Source of the DNA: Cellulophaga fucicola
GTDB lineage: Bacteria; Bacteroidota; Bacteroidia; Flavobacteriales; Flavobacteriaceae
Reading direction: 5' to 3'
DNA length: 64,000 bases
Assembly: GCF_900119145.1 (NCBI RefSeq)
Contig: NZ_FPIY01000002.1
Coordinates: forward strand, 689,579 to 753,578
Each line of letters opens with the position of its first letter. Within the stretch, counting starts at the first letter, position 1. Of this stretch, positions 55,416 through 62,775 are shown piece after piece. Made by a program: the position numbers and the translations under genes. The notes beneath the pieces were generated by a model that did not search any database, was not told the DNA's origin, and was given only the letters and a program-made list of their open reading frames with translations.

Positions 55416-55572
55416 TTAAATTAAGTAACGTTGCTGATTATCAACAATCTTGTTCCTCTAAATTATCAAGATAAAGAGGCAATAACAAGAAAATACATCG
55501 GTTTAGCCTAAGTTTAACGTCAACTCTTAATAAATGTTAAGACAAAAGAGTTAATTTTACTCTATAAAAGTA

Positions 55573-55601
55573 TTGTCAATTAAACAGAAATTGTATATTT
55601 G
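55573..55601 (+). promoter_or_regulatory. promoter of rpsP-rimM
   Basis: A -33 TTG (55573-55575) and a -7 TATATTTG (55594-55601) with 18 bp between them are a full match to the flavobacterial consensus, followed by CACCC. The expected start is near 55608, about 67 bp before rpsP. Confidence 0.8.
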
Positions 55602-55674
55602 CACCCGCTTTTAAGCCAAAAGCAAACGAAAGAATTAATAATAAGGGTCGGGCACCCTACAAATTTAATGTGAT

Positions 55675-56190
55675 ATGCCAGTTAAAATTAGATTACAAAG
55701 ACACGGAAAAAAAGGAAAACCTTTCTATTGGGTAGTAGCAGCAGATTCTCGTGCTAAAAGAGATGGTAAATTCTTAGAAAAATTAGGAACTTACAATCCA
55801 AACACAAACCCAGCAACAATTACTTTAAACATTGATAATTCTGTAAAGTGGTTATCTAATGGTGCACAACCATCTGATACAGCTAAAAGAATTTTATCTT
55901 ACAAAGGTGTTTTATTAAAGCATCATTTACAAGGTGGTGTACGTAAAGGTGCATTAACTGAAGAGCAAGCTGAAGAAAAATTCAATGCTTGGGTTGCTGA
56001 TAAAGAAAAGAGTGTTGCAGGTAAAGTTGAAGGTTTAGATAAAGCTAAAGCTGATGAAGCAGCTAAGATTTTTGAAGCTGAAAAAGCAATTAACGAAAAA
56101 CGTTCTGCAGATGCAGCAGCGGCAGCAGCTCCAGTAGCTGAAGAAGCTCCAGCAGTATCTGAAGAAGCAGCAGCTTCTGAAGAAGAATAA
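55675..56190 (+). CDS. rpsP: ribosomal protein S16 with C-terminal extension
   Basis: Small-subunit ribosomal protein S16, 171 aa. The core (about residues 1-80) begins 'PVKIRLQRHGKKGKPFYWVV' and contains 'SRAKRDGKFLEKLGTYNPNT'. The remaining 90 residues are an acidic, Ala/Glu/Lys-rich extension ending 'EEAAASEEE', which is common in Bacteroidota S16 and absent from the roughly 80-aa E. coli protein. It is followed by rimM at 18 bp, the usual ribosome-maturation pair. Confidence 0.96.
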   Translation: MPVKIRLQRHGKKGKPFYWVVAADSRAKRDGKFLEKLGTYNPNTNPATITLNIDNSVKWLSNGAQPSDTAKRILSYKGVLLKHHLQGGVRKGALTEEQAEEKFNAWVADKEKSVAGKVEGLDKAKADEAAKIFEAEKAINEKRSADAAAAAAPVAEEAPAVSEEAAASEEE

Positions 56191-56208
56191 ATTTATATAA
56201 AGAACGAT

Positions 56209-56736
56209 ATGCAAAAGGAAGATTGTTTCTACTTAGGTAAAATCGTTTCTAAATATAGCTTTAAGGGCGAAGTATTAATTAAAGTTGATGCTGACGAACC
56301 TGAAGTTTACGAAAATATGGAATCAGTGTTTATTTCTTTAGGAAATAACCTGGTTCCATTTTTTATTGATAAATGTAGATTACACAAGTCTAGTTTATTA
56401 CGTATTAGGTTTGAAGATGTTTTAGACGAGTCTGATGCAGACCGCATAATGGGATCTAAACTCTACTTACCACTTACAATGTTACCTAAGTTATCTGGTA
56501 ACAAATTTTACTTCCACGAAGTTATAGGCTTTACATTACAAGATGATGTACACGGAGATATTGGGCAAATTACCAGTGTTAACGATACCACATCACAAGC
56601 ACTCTTTGAAGTTGAAAAAGGAGACAAGCAACTACTTATACCTATTAACGACGAAATTATTACAAAAGTAGATCGTGAAAACAAAACTATTTTTGTAACC
56701 ACTCCAATAGGCTTAGTAGACTTATACTTAAGTTAA
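56209..56736 (+). CDS. rimM: 16S rRNA processing protein RimM
   Basis: RimM, 175 aa, assists maturation of the 30S head and interacts with S19. The N-terminal RimM domain begins 'DCFYLGKIVSKYSFKGEVLI' (about residues 4-85), and the C-terminal PRC-barrel-type domain (about 95-170) includes 'FYFHEVIGFTLQDDVHGDIG' and 'LIPINDEIITKVDRENKTIF'. Downstream of rpsP in the expected order. The SMR gene starts 3 bp after its stop and may be read through. Confidence 0.95.
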   Translation: MQKEDCFYLGKIVSKYSFKGEVLIKVDADEPEVYENMESVFISLGNNLVPFFIDKCRLHKSSLLRIRFEDVLDESDADRIMGSKLYLPLTMLPKLSGNKFYFHEVIGFTLQDDVHGDIGQITSVNDTTSQALFEVEKGDKQLLIPINDEIITKVDRENKTIFVTTPIGLVDLYLS

Positions 56737-56739
56737 TTA

Positions 56740-57069
56740 ATGAAATATTTATTTTTAGCACTAGCAATTGTATTTGAAATTGTTGGATCTAGCTTTATGC
56801 AAACCTCCAACGGGTTTACAAAAACAATACCTACTATTGTAACAATAGTATCTTACGTTATTTCTTTTTTCTTTTTTTCACAGGCATTAAAATATATTCC
56901 GCTAGGAGTTGCATATGCAATTTGGGGAGGCTTAGGCATTGTTGTTACAGCAATAATTTCGGTTGTCTTTTTTAAGCAAACTTTAGATTTTCCTGCTATT
57001 TTAGGGATAAGCTTAATTGTAGCTGGTGTTATTATAATGAACTTTTTTTCAAATAGCACCGCACATTAA
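56740..57069 (+). CDS. SMR-family multidrug transporter (EmrE/Qac-like)
   Basis: This 109-aa four-helix transporter has the SMR pattern. The essential membrane Glu is E13 in 'IVFEIVGSSFMQTSNGFT', helix 3 has 'YIPLGVAYAIWGGLGIVVTA', and helix 4 'FPAILGISLIVAGVIIMNFF'. It exports hydrophobic cations or guanidinium in exchange for protons as a dimer. Lone SMR genes may be either QacE/EmrE-type or Gdx/SugE-type; the 'SFMQTSNGFTKTIPT' stretch is closer to the Qac type. It follows rimM closely. Confidence 0.92.
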   Translation: MKYLFLALAIVFEIVGSSFMQTSNGFTKTIPTIVTIVSYVISFFFFSQALKYIPLGVAYAIWGGLGIVVTAIISVVFFKQTLDFPAILGISLIVAGVIIMNFFSNSTAH

Positions 57070-57130
57070 TATCAACTCATTTTTAGACAAAGTATTCTTT
57101 ATTTTTTTCTCACATAATAAAACCTGTATT

Positions 57131-57151
57131 TTTGCGTATATACTACACATA
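57131..57151. promoter_or_regulatory. candidate NrtR operator 1 (nrtR promoter)
   Basis: TTTGCGTATATACTACACATA overlaps the -7 box TATTTTTG (57127-57134) and ends 3 bp before the nrtR start codon. It shares TTTGCGTA and a TACACA half with the two sites at 57838 and 57890, the right arm being less perfect. This would give autoregulation. Confidence 0.55.
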
Positions 57152-57153
57152 TT

Positions 57154-57846
57154 ATGCAGAACAATCAGAACATAAAAATAGCTGTAGATGCTGTTGTTTT
57201 TGGCTATCAAGATAACGCACTTTATATTTTATTGATACAACAAAAATATGGTCCTTATAAAGACCAATGGGTTTTACCTGGCGGCTTAGTACAAAATGGC
57301 GAAACGTTAACCACTGCTGTACATAGAGAACTACAAGAAGAAGCAGGTATTAAAGTAAACTACTTAGAGCAACTCTATACCTTTGGAGACGATATTAATC
57401 GCGACCAAAGAAACCAAGTAATATCCGTATCTTATTTTGCACTTGTTAATCCAGAGAACTTTAAATTAAGTGCCGCTACAGATGCACAAGATGTAAAGTG
57501 GCAAAACATAAGTAATACACCCACTTTACCGTTCGATCATAATTTAATTATAGACACCGCTTTTAAAAGACTAAAGGCGAAACTACACTACCAACCTATT
57601 GGTTTTGATTTGCTTCCAAAAAAGTTTCCGTTTTCAGATTTAGAACATTTATACACTACTATTTTGGAACAAGAAATTGATCGCAGAAACTTTAGAAAAA
57701 AGATATTAAGCTTCGATTTTATTAAAAAATCCAATGAAAAACAAAAGACAGGAAGTGGCAGACCTGCACAATTATTCACTTTTGACACTAACAAATACAA
57801 AGCTCTAGAGAAGAATGGAATTCATTTTGAAATTAAGTTTGCGTAA
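57154..57846 (+). CDS. nrtR: NrtR-type Nudix transcriptional regulator of NAD metabolism
   Basis: This 230-aa protein joins an N-terminal Nudix domain (about residues 5-140) and a C-terminal winged helix (about 155-230, 'RNFRKKILSFDFIKKSNEKQ', 'GRPAQLFTFD'). The Nudix box is complete (GGLVQNGETL, then RELQEEAGI), so hydrolase activity is not excluded. In NrtR the Nudix domain senses ADP-ribose and the winged helix represses NAD genes. Here it is followed by a PRPP synthetase and a nicotinamide phosphoribosyltransferase, the expected targets. Three 21-bp palindromes at its own promoter and the prs promoter are the probable operators. Confidence 0.9.
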   Translation: MQNNQNIKIAVDAVVFGYQDNALYILLIQQKYGPYKDQWVLPGGLVQNGETLTTAVHRELQEEAGIKVNYLEQLYTFGDDINRDQRNQVISVSYFALVNPENFKLSAATDAQDVKWQNISNTPTLPFDHNLIIDTAFKRLKAKLHYQPIGFDLLPKKFPFSDLEHLYTTILEQEIDRRNFRKKILSFDFIKKSNEKQKTGSGRPAQLFTFDTNKYKALEKNGIHFEIKFA

Positions 57847-57858
57847 TTTTAACACAAA
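57838..57858. promoter_or_regulatory. candidate NrtR operator 2
   Basis: TTTGCGTAATTTTAACACAAA is an imperfect 21-bp palindrome that overlaps the nrtR stop codon. Its start lies 52 bp (about five helical turns) from that of the next site, and the half-sites are the same. Confidence 0.65.
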
Positions 57859-57889
57859 TAACTTTTCTAATTCCACTTGTTCGTTTAAC

Positions 57890-57910
57890 TTTGTGTAAAA
57901 ATAACGCAAA
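57890..57910. promoter_or_regulatory. candidate NrtR operator 3 (prs-nadV promoter)
   Basis: TTTGTGTAAAAATAACGCAAA is a near-perfect palindrome (TTTGYGTWA, 3-bp centre, TWACRCAAA). It overlaps the -7 box TAACTTTG (57886-57893) and the first base of the prs start codon, an ideal position for repression. Confidence 0.7.
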
Positions 57911-58752
57911 TGATACTAAATTTAGATCCACAGTTTAATCCGTTTCCAAATCAGAAAAGCATCGAATATAAGTCGTTTTTATTTTCTGGAGGAGAACCAC
58001 ATATTAAAATAGATAACAATTTTAATACTGACGATACCATTACTGTTACACACAGACTTCAATCTTTTAATGATGTTGGACTTCTTTTACTTACAGTAGA
58101 TGCATTACAACGTATGGGAGTTAAAAAAATTAAGGCATTTATTCCTTATTTTCCAGCTGCTAGACAAGACAGATTAATGGTTGCTGGAGAATCGTTATCT
58201 GTAAAAGTATATGCAGACCTTGTAAACACATTACAACTAGACCAAGTTTTAGTATACGATCCGCACTCAGAGGTTACTCCTGCTCTATTAAACAACTGCA
58301 CTACCATTACAAATTATACGTTTATAGAAAAAGTAATATCAACCTTAAATAACAATGTGCTTTTAATATCACCAGATGGTGGAGCATTAAAAAAAATATA
58401 TAAAGTATCAGAATTTCTAGGAGGTAAAGAAGTTGTAGAATGCTCAAAATCTAGAGACGTAAAGACAGGTAAACTATCTGGATTTAAAGTCTATGCAGAC
58501 GATCTTGAAGGAAGAGATTGTTTGGTTGTAGATGATATTTGCGATGGTGGCGGAACTTTTAATGGTTTAGCGCAAGAGTTAAAAAACAAGAACGCAGGCA
58601 ATTTATACCTCGCTGTTAGCCACGGTATTTTTAGTAAAGGATTAGAGAGTTTAAGCAGCTATTACAACGGCATTTTTACAACCGATTCTTTTAACACAAT
58701 TACAAAACAACCTAAGGTTACACAAATACCACTTGCAACCTTGTTAGCTTAA
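57910..58752 (+). CDS. prs: ribose-phosphate pyrophosphokinase (short form, NAD salvage)
   Basis: This 280-aa PRPP synthetase makes phosphoribosyl pyrophosphate from ribose 5-phosphate and ATP. 'AFIPYFPAARQDRLMVAGES' is the flexible-loop region, 'VYDPHSEVTPALLNNC' a family motif, and 'CLVVDDICDGGGTFNGLAQE' the PRPP-binding loop. It is about 30 residues shorter than the housekeeping Prs. Position between nrtR and nadV, behind the NrtR-type operators, says that it supplies PRPP for nicotinamide salvage, not general metabolism. Confidence 0.9.
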   Translation: MILNLDPQFNPFPNQKSIEYKSFLFSGGEPHIKIDNNFNTDDTITVTHRLQSFNDVGLLLLTVDALQRMGVKKIKAFIPYFPAARQDRLMVAGESLSVKVYADLVNTLQLDQVLVYDPHSEVTPALLNNCTTITNYTFIEKVISTLNNNVLLISPDGGALKKIYKVSEFLGGKEVVECSKSRDVKTGKLSGFKVYADDLEGRDCLVVDDICDGGGTFNGLAQELKNKNAGNLYLAVSHGIFSKGLESLSSYYNGIFTTDSFNTITKQPKVTQIPLATLLA

Positions 58753-58778
58753 GATAATAATTACAAAATATAGATATT

Positions 58779-60227
58779 ATGAATCCACTACTATATACAG
58801 ACGGTTACAAAGTAGACCACAGAAGACAATATCCAGAAGGTACAACCTTAGTATACTCTAACTGGACACCAAGAAAAAGTAGAATAAACGCTATAGATGA
58901 AGTTGTATTTTTTGGACTTCAATATTTTATAAAAAAATACATTATTGAAGAATTTAACACCAACTTTTTTAACAAACCTAAAAAGGAAATTGCAGAAAAG
59001 TACAGCAGAAGAATTAATAATTATTTAGGACCAAATGCTGTTGGTATTAAACACATAGAAGATTTACACGACCTTGGTTATTTACCAATGGTAATAAAAG
59101 CATTACCTGAAGGATCTAGTGTGCCTATACGTGTACCAATGATGACAATGTACAATACATTACCAGAATTTTTTTGGCTAACAAATTATTTTGAAACCAT
59201 ATTAAGTACTACTATTTGGATGCCTTGCACCTCTGCTACCATTGCTAAACAGTACAGGAAAATATTAGATAAGTATGCAGAAGAGACATCTACAGCTCTT
59301 GAATTTGTAGATTGGCAAGGGCACGATTTCTCTATGCGTGGTATTGCTGGTATGGAAGCAGCAGTAATGAGTGCTTCTGCACACTTACTTAGTTTTTCTG
59401 GTACAGATACAATTCCTGCTATAGACTTTTTAGAGGAGTATTACAACGCAAACTCCGACAAGGAATTAGTTGGTGGCTCTGTAGCAGCTACAGAACACTC
59501 TGTAATGTGTATGGGAACAAATACTGGAGAGCAAGAAACTTTTAAAAGACTAATTACAGAAGTTTACCCTAACGGTATTGTTTCTATTGTTTCTGACACT
59601 TGGGATTTATGGAAAGTACTTACCGAATACTTACCTAACTTAAAAGAAGATGTATTGGCAAGAGATGGTAAAGTTGTAATTAGACCAGATAGTGGAGATC
59701 CTGCAGATATTATTTGTGGTAATCCTAACGGAAAAACTGAAGATGAGAAAAAAGGTGTTATAGAATTGCTATGGGAAATATTTGGCGGACAAACTAACAG
59801 CAAAGGCTACAAAGAATTAGACCCACACATTGGTGCTATTTATGGCGATAGTATTACTACAGAACGCGCTACAGATATTTGTGAACGATTAAAACAAAAA
59901 GGGTTTGCGTCTACAAACGTAGTTTTAGGTATTGGCTCTTTTACCTATCAATACAATACTAGAGATACTTTTGGTTTTGCAATGAAAGCTACATATGGCG
60001 AAGTAAACGGTGAGGGAAGAGAAATTTTTAAAGATCCTATTACAGACGATGGAACTAAAAAGTCTGCCAAGGGTTTACTTAAAATTGAAAAAGAAAACGG
60101 TACTTATAAACTTGTAGACCAAGTAAATTGGGAGCAAGAAAAAACAGGAGAATTAAAAGAGGTATTTAAAGATGGTAAATTACTTGTTGATGATTCTTTA
60201 CAAAATATTAGAAACAGAGTAAGATAA
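58779..60227 (+). CDS. nadV: nicotinamide phosphoribosyltransferase
   Basis: This 482-aa enzyme joins nicotinamide and PRPP to nicotinamide mononucleotide. It starts 'LLYTDGYKVDHRRQYPEGTT' as in NAMPT/NadV. 'DWQGHDFSMRGIAGMEAAVM' and 'GGSVAATEHSVMCMG' are conserved active-site stretches, and 'VVIRPDSGDPADIICG' holds the region that binds the nucleotide ribose and phosphate. Length is normal for the family. It follows prs by 26 bp, and a strong terminator follows it. The two enzymes work in sequence and are both probably repressed by NrtR. Confidence 0.96.
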   Translation: MNPLLYTDGYKVDHRRQYPEGTTLVYSNWTPRKSRINAIDEVVFFGLQYFIKKYIIEEFNTNFFNKPKKEIAEKYSRRINNYLGPNAVGIKHIEDLHDLGYLPMVIKALPEGSSVPIRVPMMTMYNTLPEFFWLTNYFETILSTTIWMPCTSATIAKQYRKILDKYAEETSTALEFVDWQGHDFSMRGIAGMEAAVMSASAHLLSFSGTDTIPAIDFLEEYYNANSDKELVGGSVAATEHSVMCMGTNTGEQETFKRLITEVYPNGIVSIVSDTWDLWKVLTEYLPNLKEDVLARDGKVVIRPDSGDPADIICGNPNGKTEDEKKGVIELLWEIFGGQTNSKGYKELDPHIGAIYGDSITTERATDICERLKQKGFASTNVVLGIGSFTYQYNTRDTFGFAMKATYGEVNGEGREIFKDPITDDGTKKSAKGLLKIEKENGTYKLVDQVNWEQEKTGELKEVFKDGKLLVDDSLQNIRNRVR

Positions 60228-60248
60228 ACTCCTTAATTTTGCAAACGT

Positions 60249-60287
60249 AAGAGGCAAGCTTTTTTACAAGCCTGCCTCTTATTTTTT
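60249..60287 (+). terminator. terminator after nadV
   Basis: AAGAGGCAAGCTT pairs with AAGCCTGCCTCTT (one mismatch) around a TTTTAC loop and is followed by a T-run. It closes the NAD-salvage unit. Confidence 0.9.
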
Positions 60288-60298
60288 AAATCTATACA

Positions 60299-61036
60299 AT
60301 GAGTAAACCTTTTACATTTAAACAATTTACTATTGCCCAAGATCGTTGTGCTATGAAAATAGGCACAGATGGTGTTTTATTGGGCGCCTGGGCATCTGTA
60401 GACCACAACCCCTACTCTATTTTAGATATTGGTAGTGGCACTGGCATTATTTCTTTAATGTTAGCCCAACGTAGTATTGCAGACAACATAGAAGCTATTG
60501 AGTTAGATGATGCTGCTTATGAGCAATGCACAGAAAATTTTGAAGCATCTACCTGGGCAGATCGTTTGTTCTGTTTTCACGCTGGTTTTGATGAGTTTGT
60601 AGATGAATATGCTACAGACGAAACTGATGAAGATGAATTGTATGATTTAATTGTATCTAATCCTCCTTTTTACGCAGAAGATGTTACTAGTGGTAATGAA
60701 GCTAGAGATAATGCACGCCAAAACACATCTTTGCCATTTAATGAGCTACTTAGTGGAGCATCAAAATTACTATCAAAAAACGGCATATTTTCAACTATAA
60801 TTCCGTTTAAAGAAGAAGAAGAGTTTGTTAAACTTGCTGCTACTTTTCAATTATTTACAAAACGAATTACAAGAGTTAAAGGTAACGCTAACGCCGAAGT
60901 AAAAAGAAGTCTGTTGGAGTTCACAAAAAAGCCTTCATCAAACTTAAAAACAGAAGAACTTGTTATAGAGAAAGGTAGGCACATATATACCGAAGATTAC
61001 ATCAACCTAACAAAAGATTTTTATTTAAAAATGTAA
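60299..61036 (+). CDS. trmN6: tRNA1(Val) (adenine(37)-N6)-methyltransferase TrmN6
   Basis: This 245-aa SAM-dependent methyltransferase modifies A37 of tRNA1(Val). 'SILDIGSGTGIISLMLAQRS' is the SAM-binding motif I, and 'YDLIVSNPPFYAEDV' holds the NPPF/Y catalytic motif of amino-group DNA/RNA methyltransferases. The N-terminal 'FKQFTIAQDRCAMKIGTDGV' is typical of the YfiC/TrmN6 group. Length matches. It is a single-gene unit between two terminators or promoters. Confidence 0.92.
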   Translation: MSKPFTFKQFTIAQDRCAMKIGTDGVLLGAWASVDHNPYSILDIGSGTGIISLMLAQRSIADNIEAIELDDAAYEQCTENFEASTWADRLFCFHAGFDEFVDEYATDETDEDELYDLIVSNPPFYAEDVTSGNEARDNARQNTSLPFNELLSGASKLLSKNGIFSTIIPFKEEEEFVKLAATFQLFTKRITRVKGNANAEVKRSLLEFTKKPSSNLKTEELVIEKGRHIYTEDYINLTKDFYLKM

Positions 61037-61046
61037 CATTTACTCT

Positions 61047-61077
61047 TTGTATTGTTATATTTCTTTACCTATCTTTG
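61047..61077 (+). promoter_or_regulatory. promoter of gcdH
   Basis: A TTG at 61047-61049 and the -7 box TATCTTTG at 61070-61077 have 20 bp between them. The box ends 23 bp before the ATG. Confidence 0.6.
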
Positions 61078-61100
61078 GTTACATATCCTAATACATAGCT

Positions 61101-62279
61101 ATGAAACCAGACTTATTTGAAGCACCCGATTATTACAATATAGACGACTTATTGTCTGAAGAACATAAATTGGTAAGAGATGCCGCCCGTCAATGGGTAA
61201 AAAGAGATGTGTCTCCAATAATTGAAGAATACGCTCAAAAAGCTGAGTTTCCTAAGCAAATAATTAGCGGATTAGCAGAAATAGGTGCTTTTGGCCCTTA
61301 CATTCCTGAAGAATACGGTGGTGCAGGCTTAGATCAAATTAGTTATGGTTTAATTATGCAAGAGATAGAACGTGGCGATAGTGGTGTACGCTCTACCGCA
61401 TCTGTACAATCTTCTTTAGTAATGTACCCAATATATACTTACGGTACAGAAGAACAACGTAAAAAATACCTACCTAAACTTGCTAGCGGCGAGTTTATGG
61501 GCAGTTTTGGTTTAACAGAACCAAACCACGGCTCTAACCCTGGCGGTATGGAAACCAAGTATAAAGATATGGGCGACCATTACCTTTTAAATGGTGCAAA
61601 ATTATGGATCTCTAATTCTCCTTTTTGCGATGTAGCTGTTGTTTGGGCTAAGAATGAAGAAGGTAGAATTAACGGCCTTATTGTAGAACGTGGTATGGAA
61701 GGTTTTTCTACTCCAGAAACTCACAACAAATGGTCTTTAAGAGCATCTGCAACAGGTGAACTTATTTTTGATAATGTAAAGATTCCTAAAGAAAACTTAT
61801 TACCAAATAAAAATGGACTAGGCGCTCCATTAGGATGTTTAGATTCGGCTCGTTACGGTATTGCTTGGGGAGCAATTGGCGCAGCTATGGATTGTTATGA
61901 TACCGCTTTACGTTATGCAAAAGAGCGCATACAGTTTGGTAAGCCAATTGGCGCATACCAATTACAACAAAAGAAATTAGCAGAAATGATTACCGAAATT
62001 ACAAAAGCACAGTTACTAGCGCTACGCTTAGGACAGCTTAAGAATGAAGGCAAAGCGACAACTGCACAAATATCTATGGCCAAACGTAATAATGTAGATA
62101 TGGCTTTAAACATTGCCAGAGAAGCAAGACAGGTTTTAGGCGCTATGGGTATCACTGGCGAGTACAGTATTATGCGACATATGATGAATTTAGAAAGTGT
62201 TATTACGTATGAAGGTACGCATGATATACACTTACTTATTACAGGAATGGACATTACAGGTCTTAATGCCTTTAAATAA
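61101..62279 (+). CDS. gcdH: glutaryl-CoA dehydrogenase-like acyl-CoA dehydrogenase
   Basis: This 392-aa flavoprotein belongs to the acyl-CoA dehydrogenases; the GcdH branch oxidises and decarboxylates glutaryl-CoA in lysine and tryptophan breakdown. The catalytic base is E371 in 'ITYEGTHDIHLLITG', a motif typical of GcdH. 'FGLTEPNHGSNPGGMETKYK' and 'WISNSPFCDVAVVWAKNEEG' line the FAD and acyl pocket, and 'RIQFGKPIGAYQLQQKKLAE' is a family hallmark. The N-terminal 'DLLSEEHKLVRDAARQWVKR' helix is normal. Another short-chain acyl-CoA dehydrogenase is possible but less likely. Confidence 0.92.
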   Translation: MKPDLFEAPDYYNIDDLLSEEHKLVRDAARQWVKRDVSPIIEEYAQKAEFPKQIISGLAEIGAFGPYIPEEYGGAGLDQISYGLIMQEIERGDSGVRSTASVQSSLVMYPIYTYGTEEQRKKYLPKLASGEFMGSFGLTEPNHGSNPGGMETKYKDMGDHYLLNGAKLWISNSPFCDVAVVWAKNEEGRINGLIVERGMEGFSTPETHNKWSLRASATGELIFDNVKIPKENLLPNKNGLGAPLGCLDSARYGIAWGAIGAAMDCYDTALRYAKERIQFGKPIGAYQLQQKKLAEMITEITKAQLLALRLGQLKNEGKATTAQISMAKRNNVDMALNIAREARQVLGAMGITGEYSIMRHMMNLESVITYEGTHDIHLLITGMDITGLNAFK

Positions 62280-62354
62280 TAATTAATTCTTTATCTTTAC
62301 ATAGTCTAAATAAGGGTTGTTTTAAAAGCGACCCTCTATAAAACTATTAAGATT

Positions 62355-62501
62355 ATGGAAACGTTACAACACATCCTAGTATTTATTACTGCTGCCGTAG
62401 CATTTGGTTATGTAGCTAAGAAATTTTTTCTTCCTAAATCTCTTTTTGCAAATAACAAAAACAAGAAATCTTGCGGATCAGACGACTGTGGTTGCAGCTA
62501 G
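62355..62501 (+). CDS. 48-aa membrane protein with Cys-rich tail
   Basis: An ORF of 48 codons, ATG at 62355 to TAG at 62499, codes METLQHILVFITAAVAFGYV, then a basic stretch and the tail 'KKSCGSDDCGCS'. The single N-terminal helix and the CxxxxCxC end resemble the FeoB-associated Cys-rich membrane protein family, which may bind iron or metal. No feoB gene is in the window. Length and pattern speak for a real gene. Confidence 0.7.
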   Translation: METLQHILVFITAAVAFGYVAKKFFLPKSLFANNKNKKSCGSDDCGCS

Positions 62502-62775
62502 TTTACCCTCATAATTATACCCAGACTATCTTAAAGTATTCACAATTTCGTTAAAGAAATAAGAATACTATACTAAAGTTATCCAAAAAACCTTCTTTGT
62601 AGTCCTTAGATTACTTTAATTAGCCAACAGCTAAAAAGTAATCCAAAATAAACAATACGCAAAAACTTAATAATCAAAGTTTTACGTTTTATTTTTATTT
62701 TTTTTAGCATCAACAGGCAACAACAACCAAATTTATGTTGTCTATACTAATAAGAAACAAAAACCAAAAACTAAT

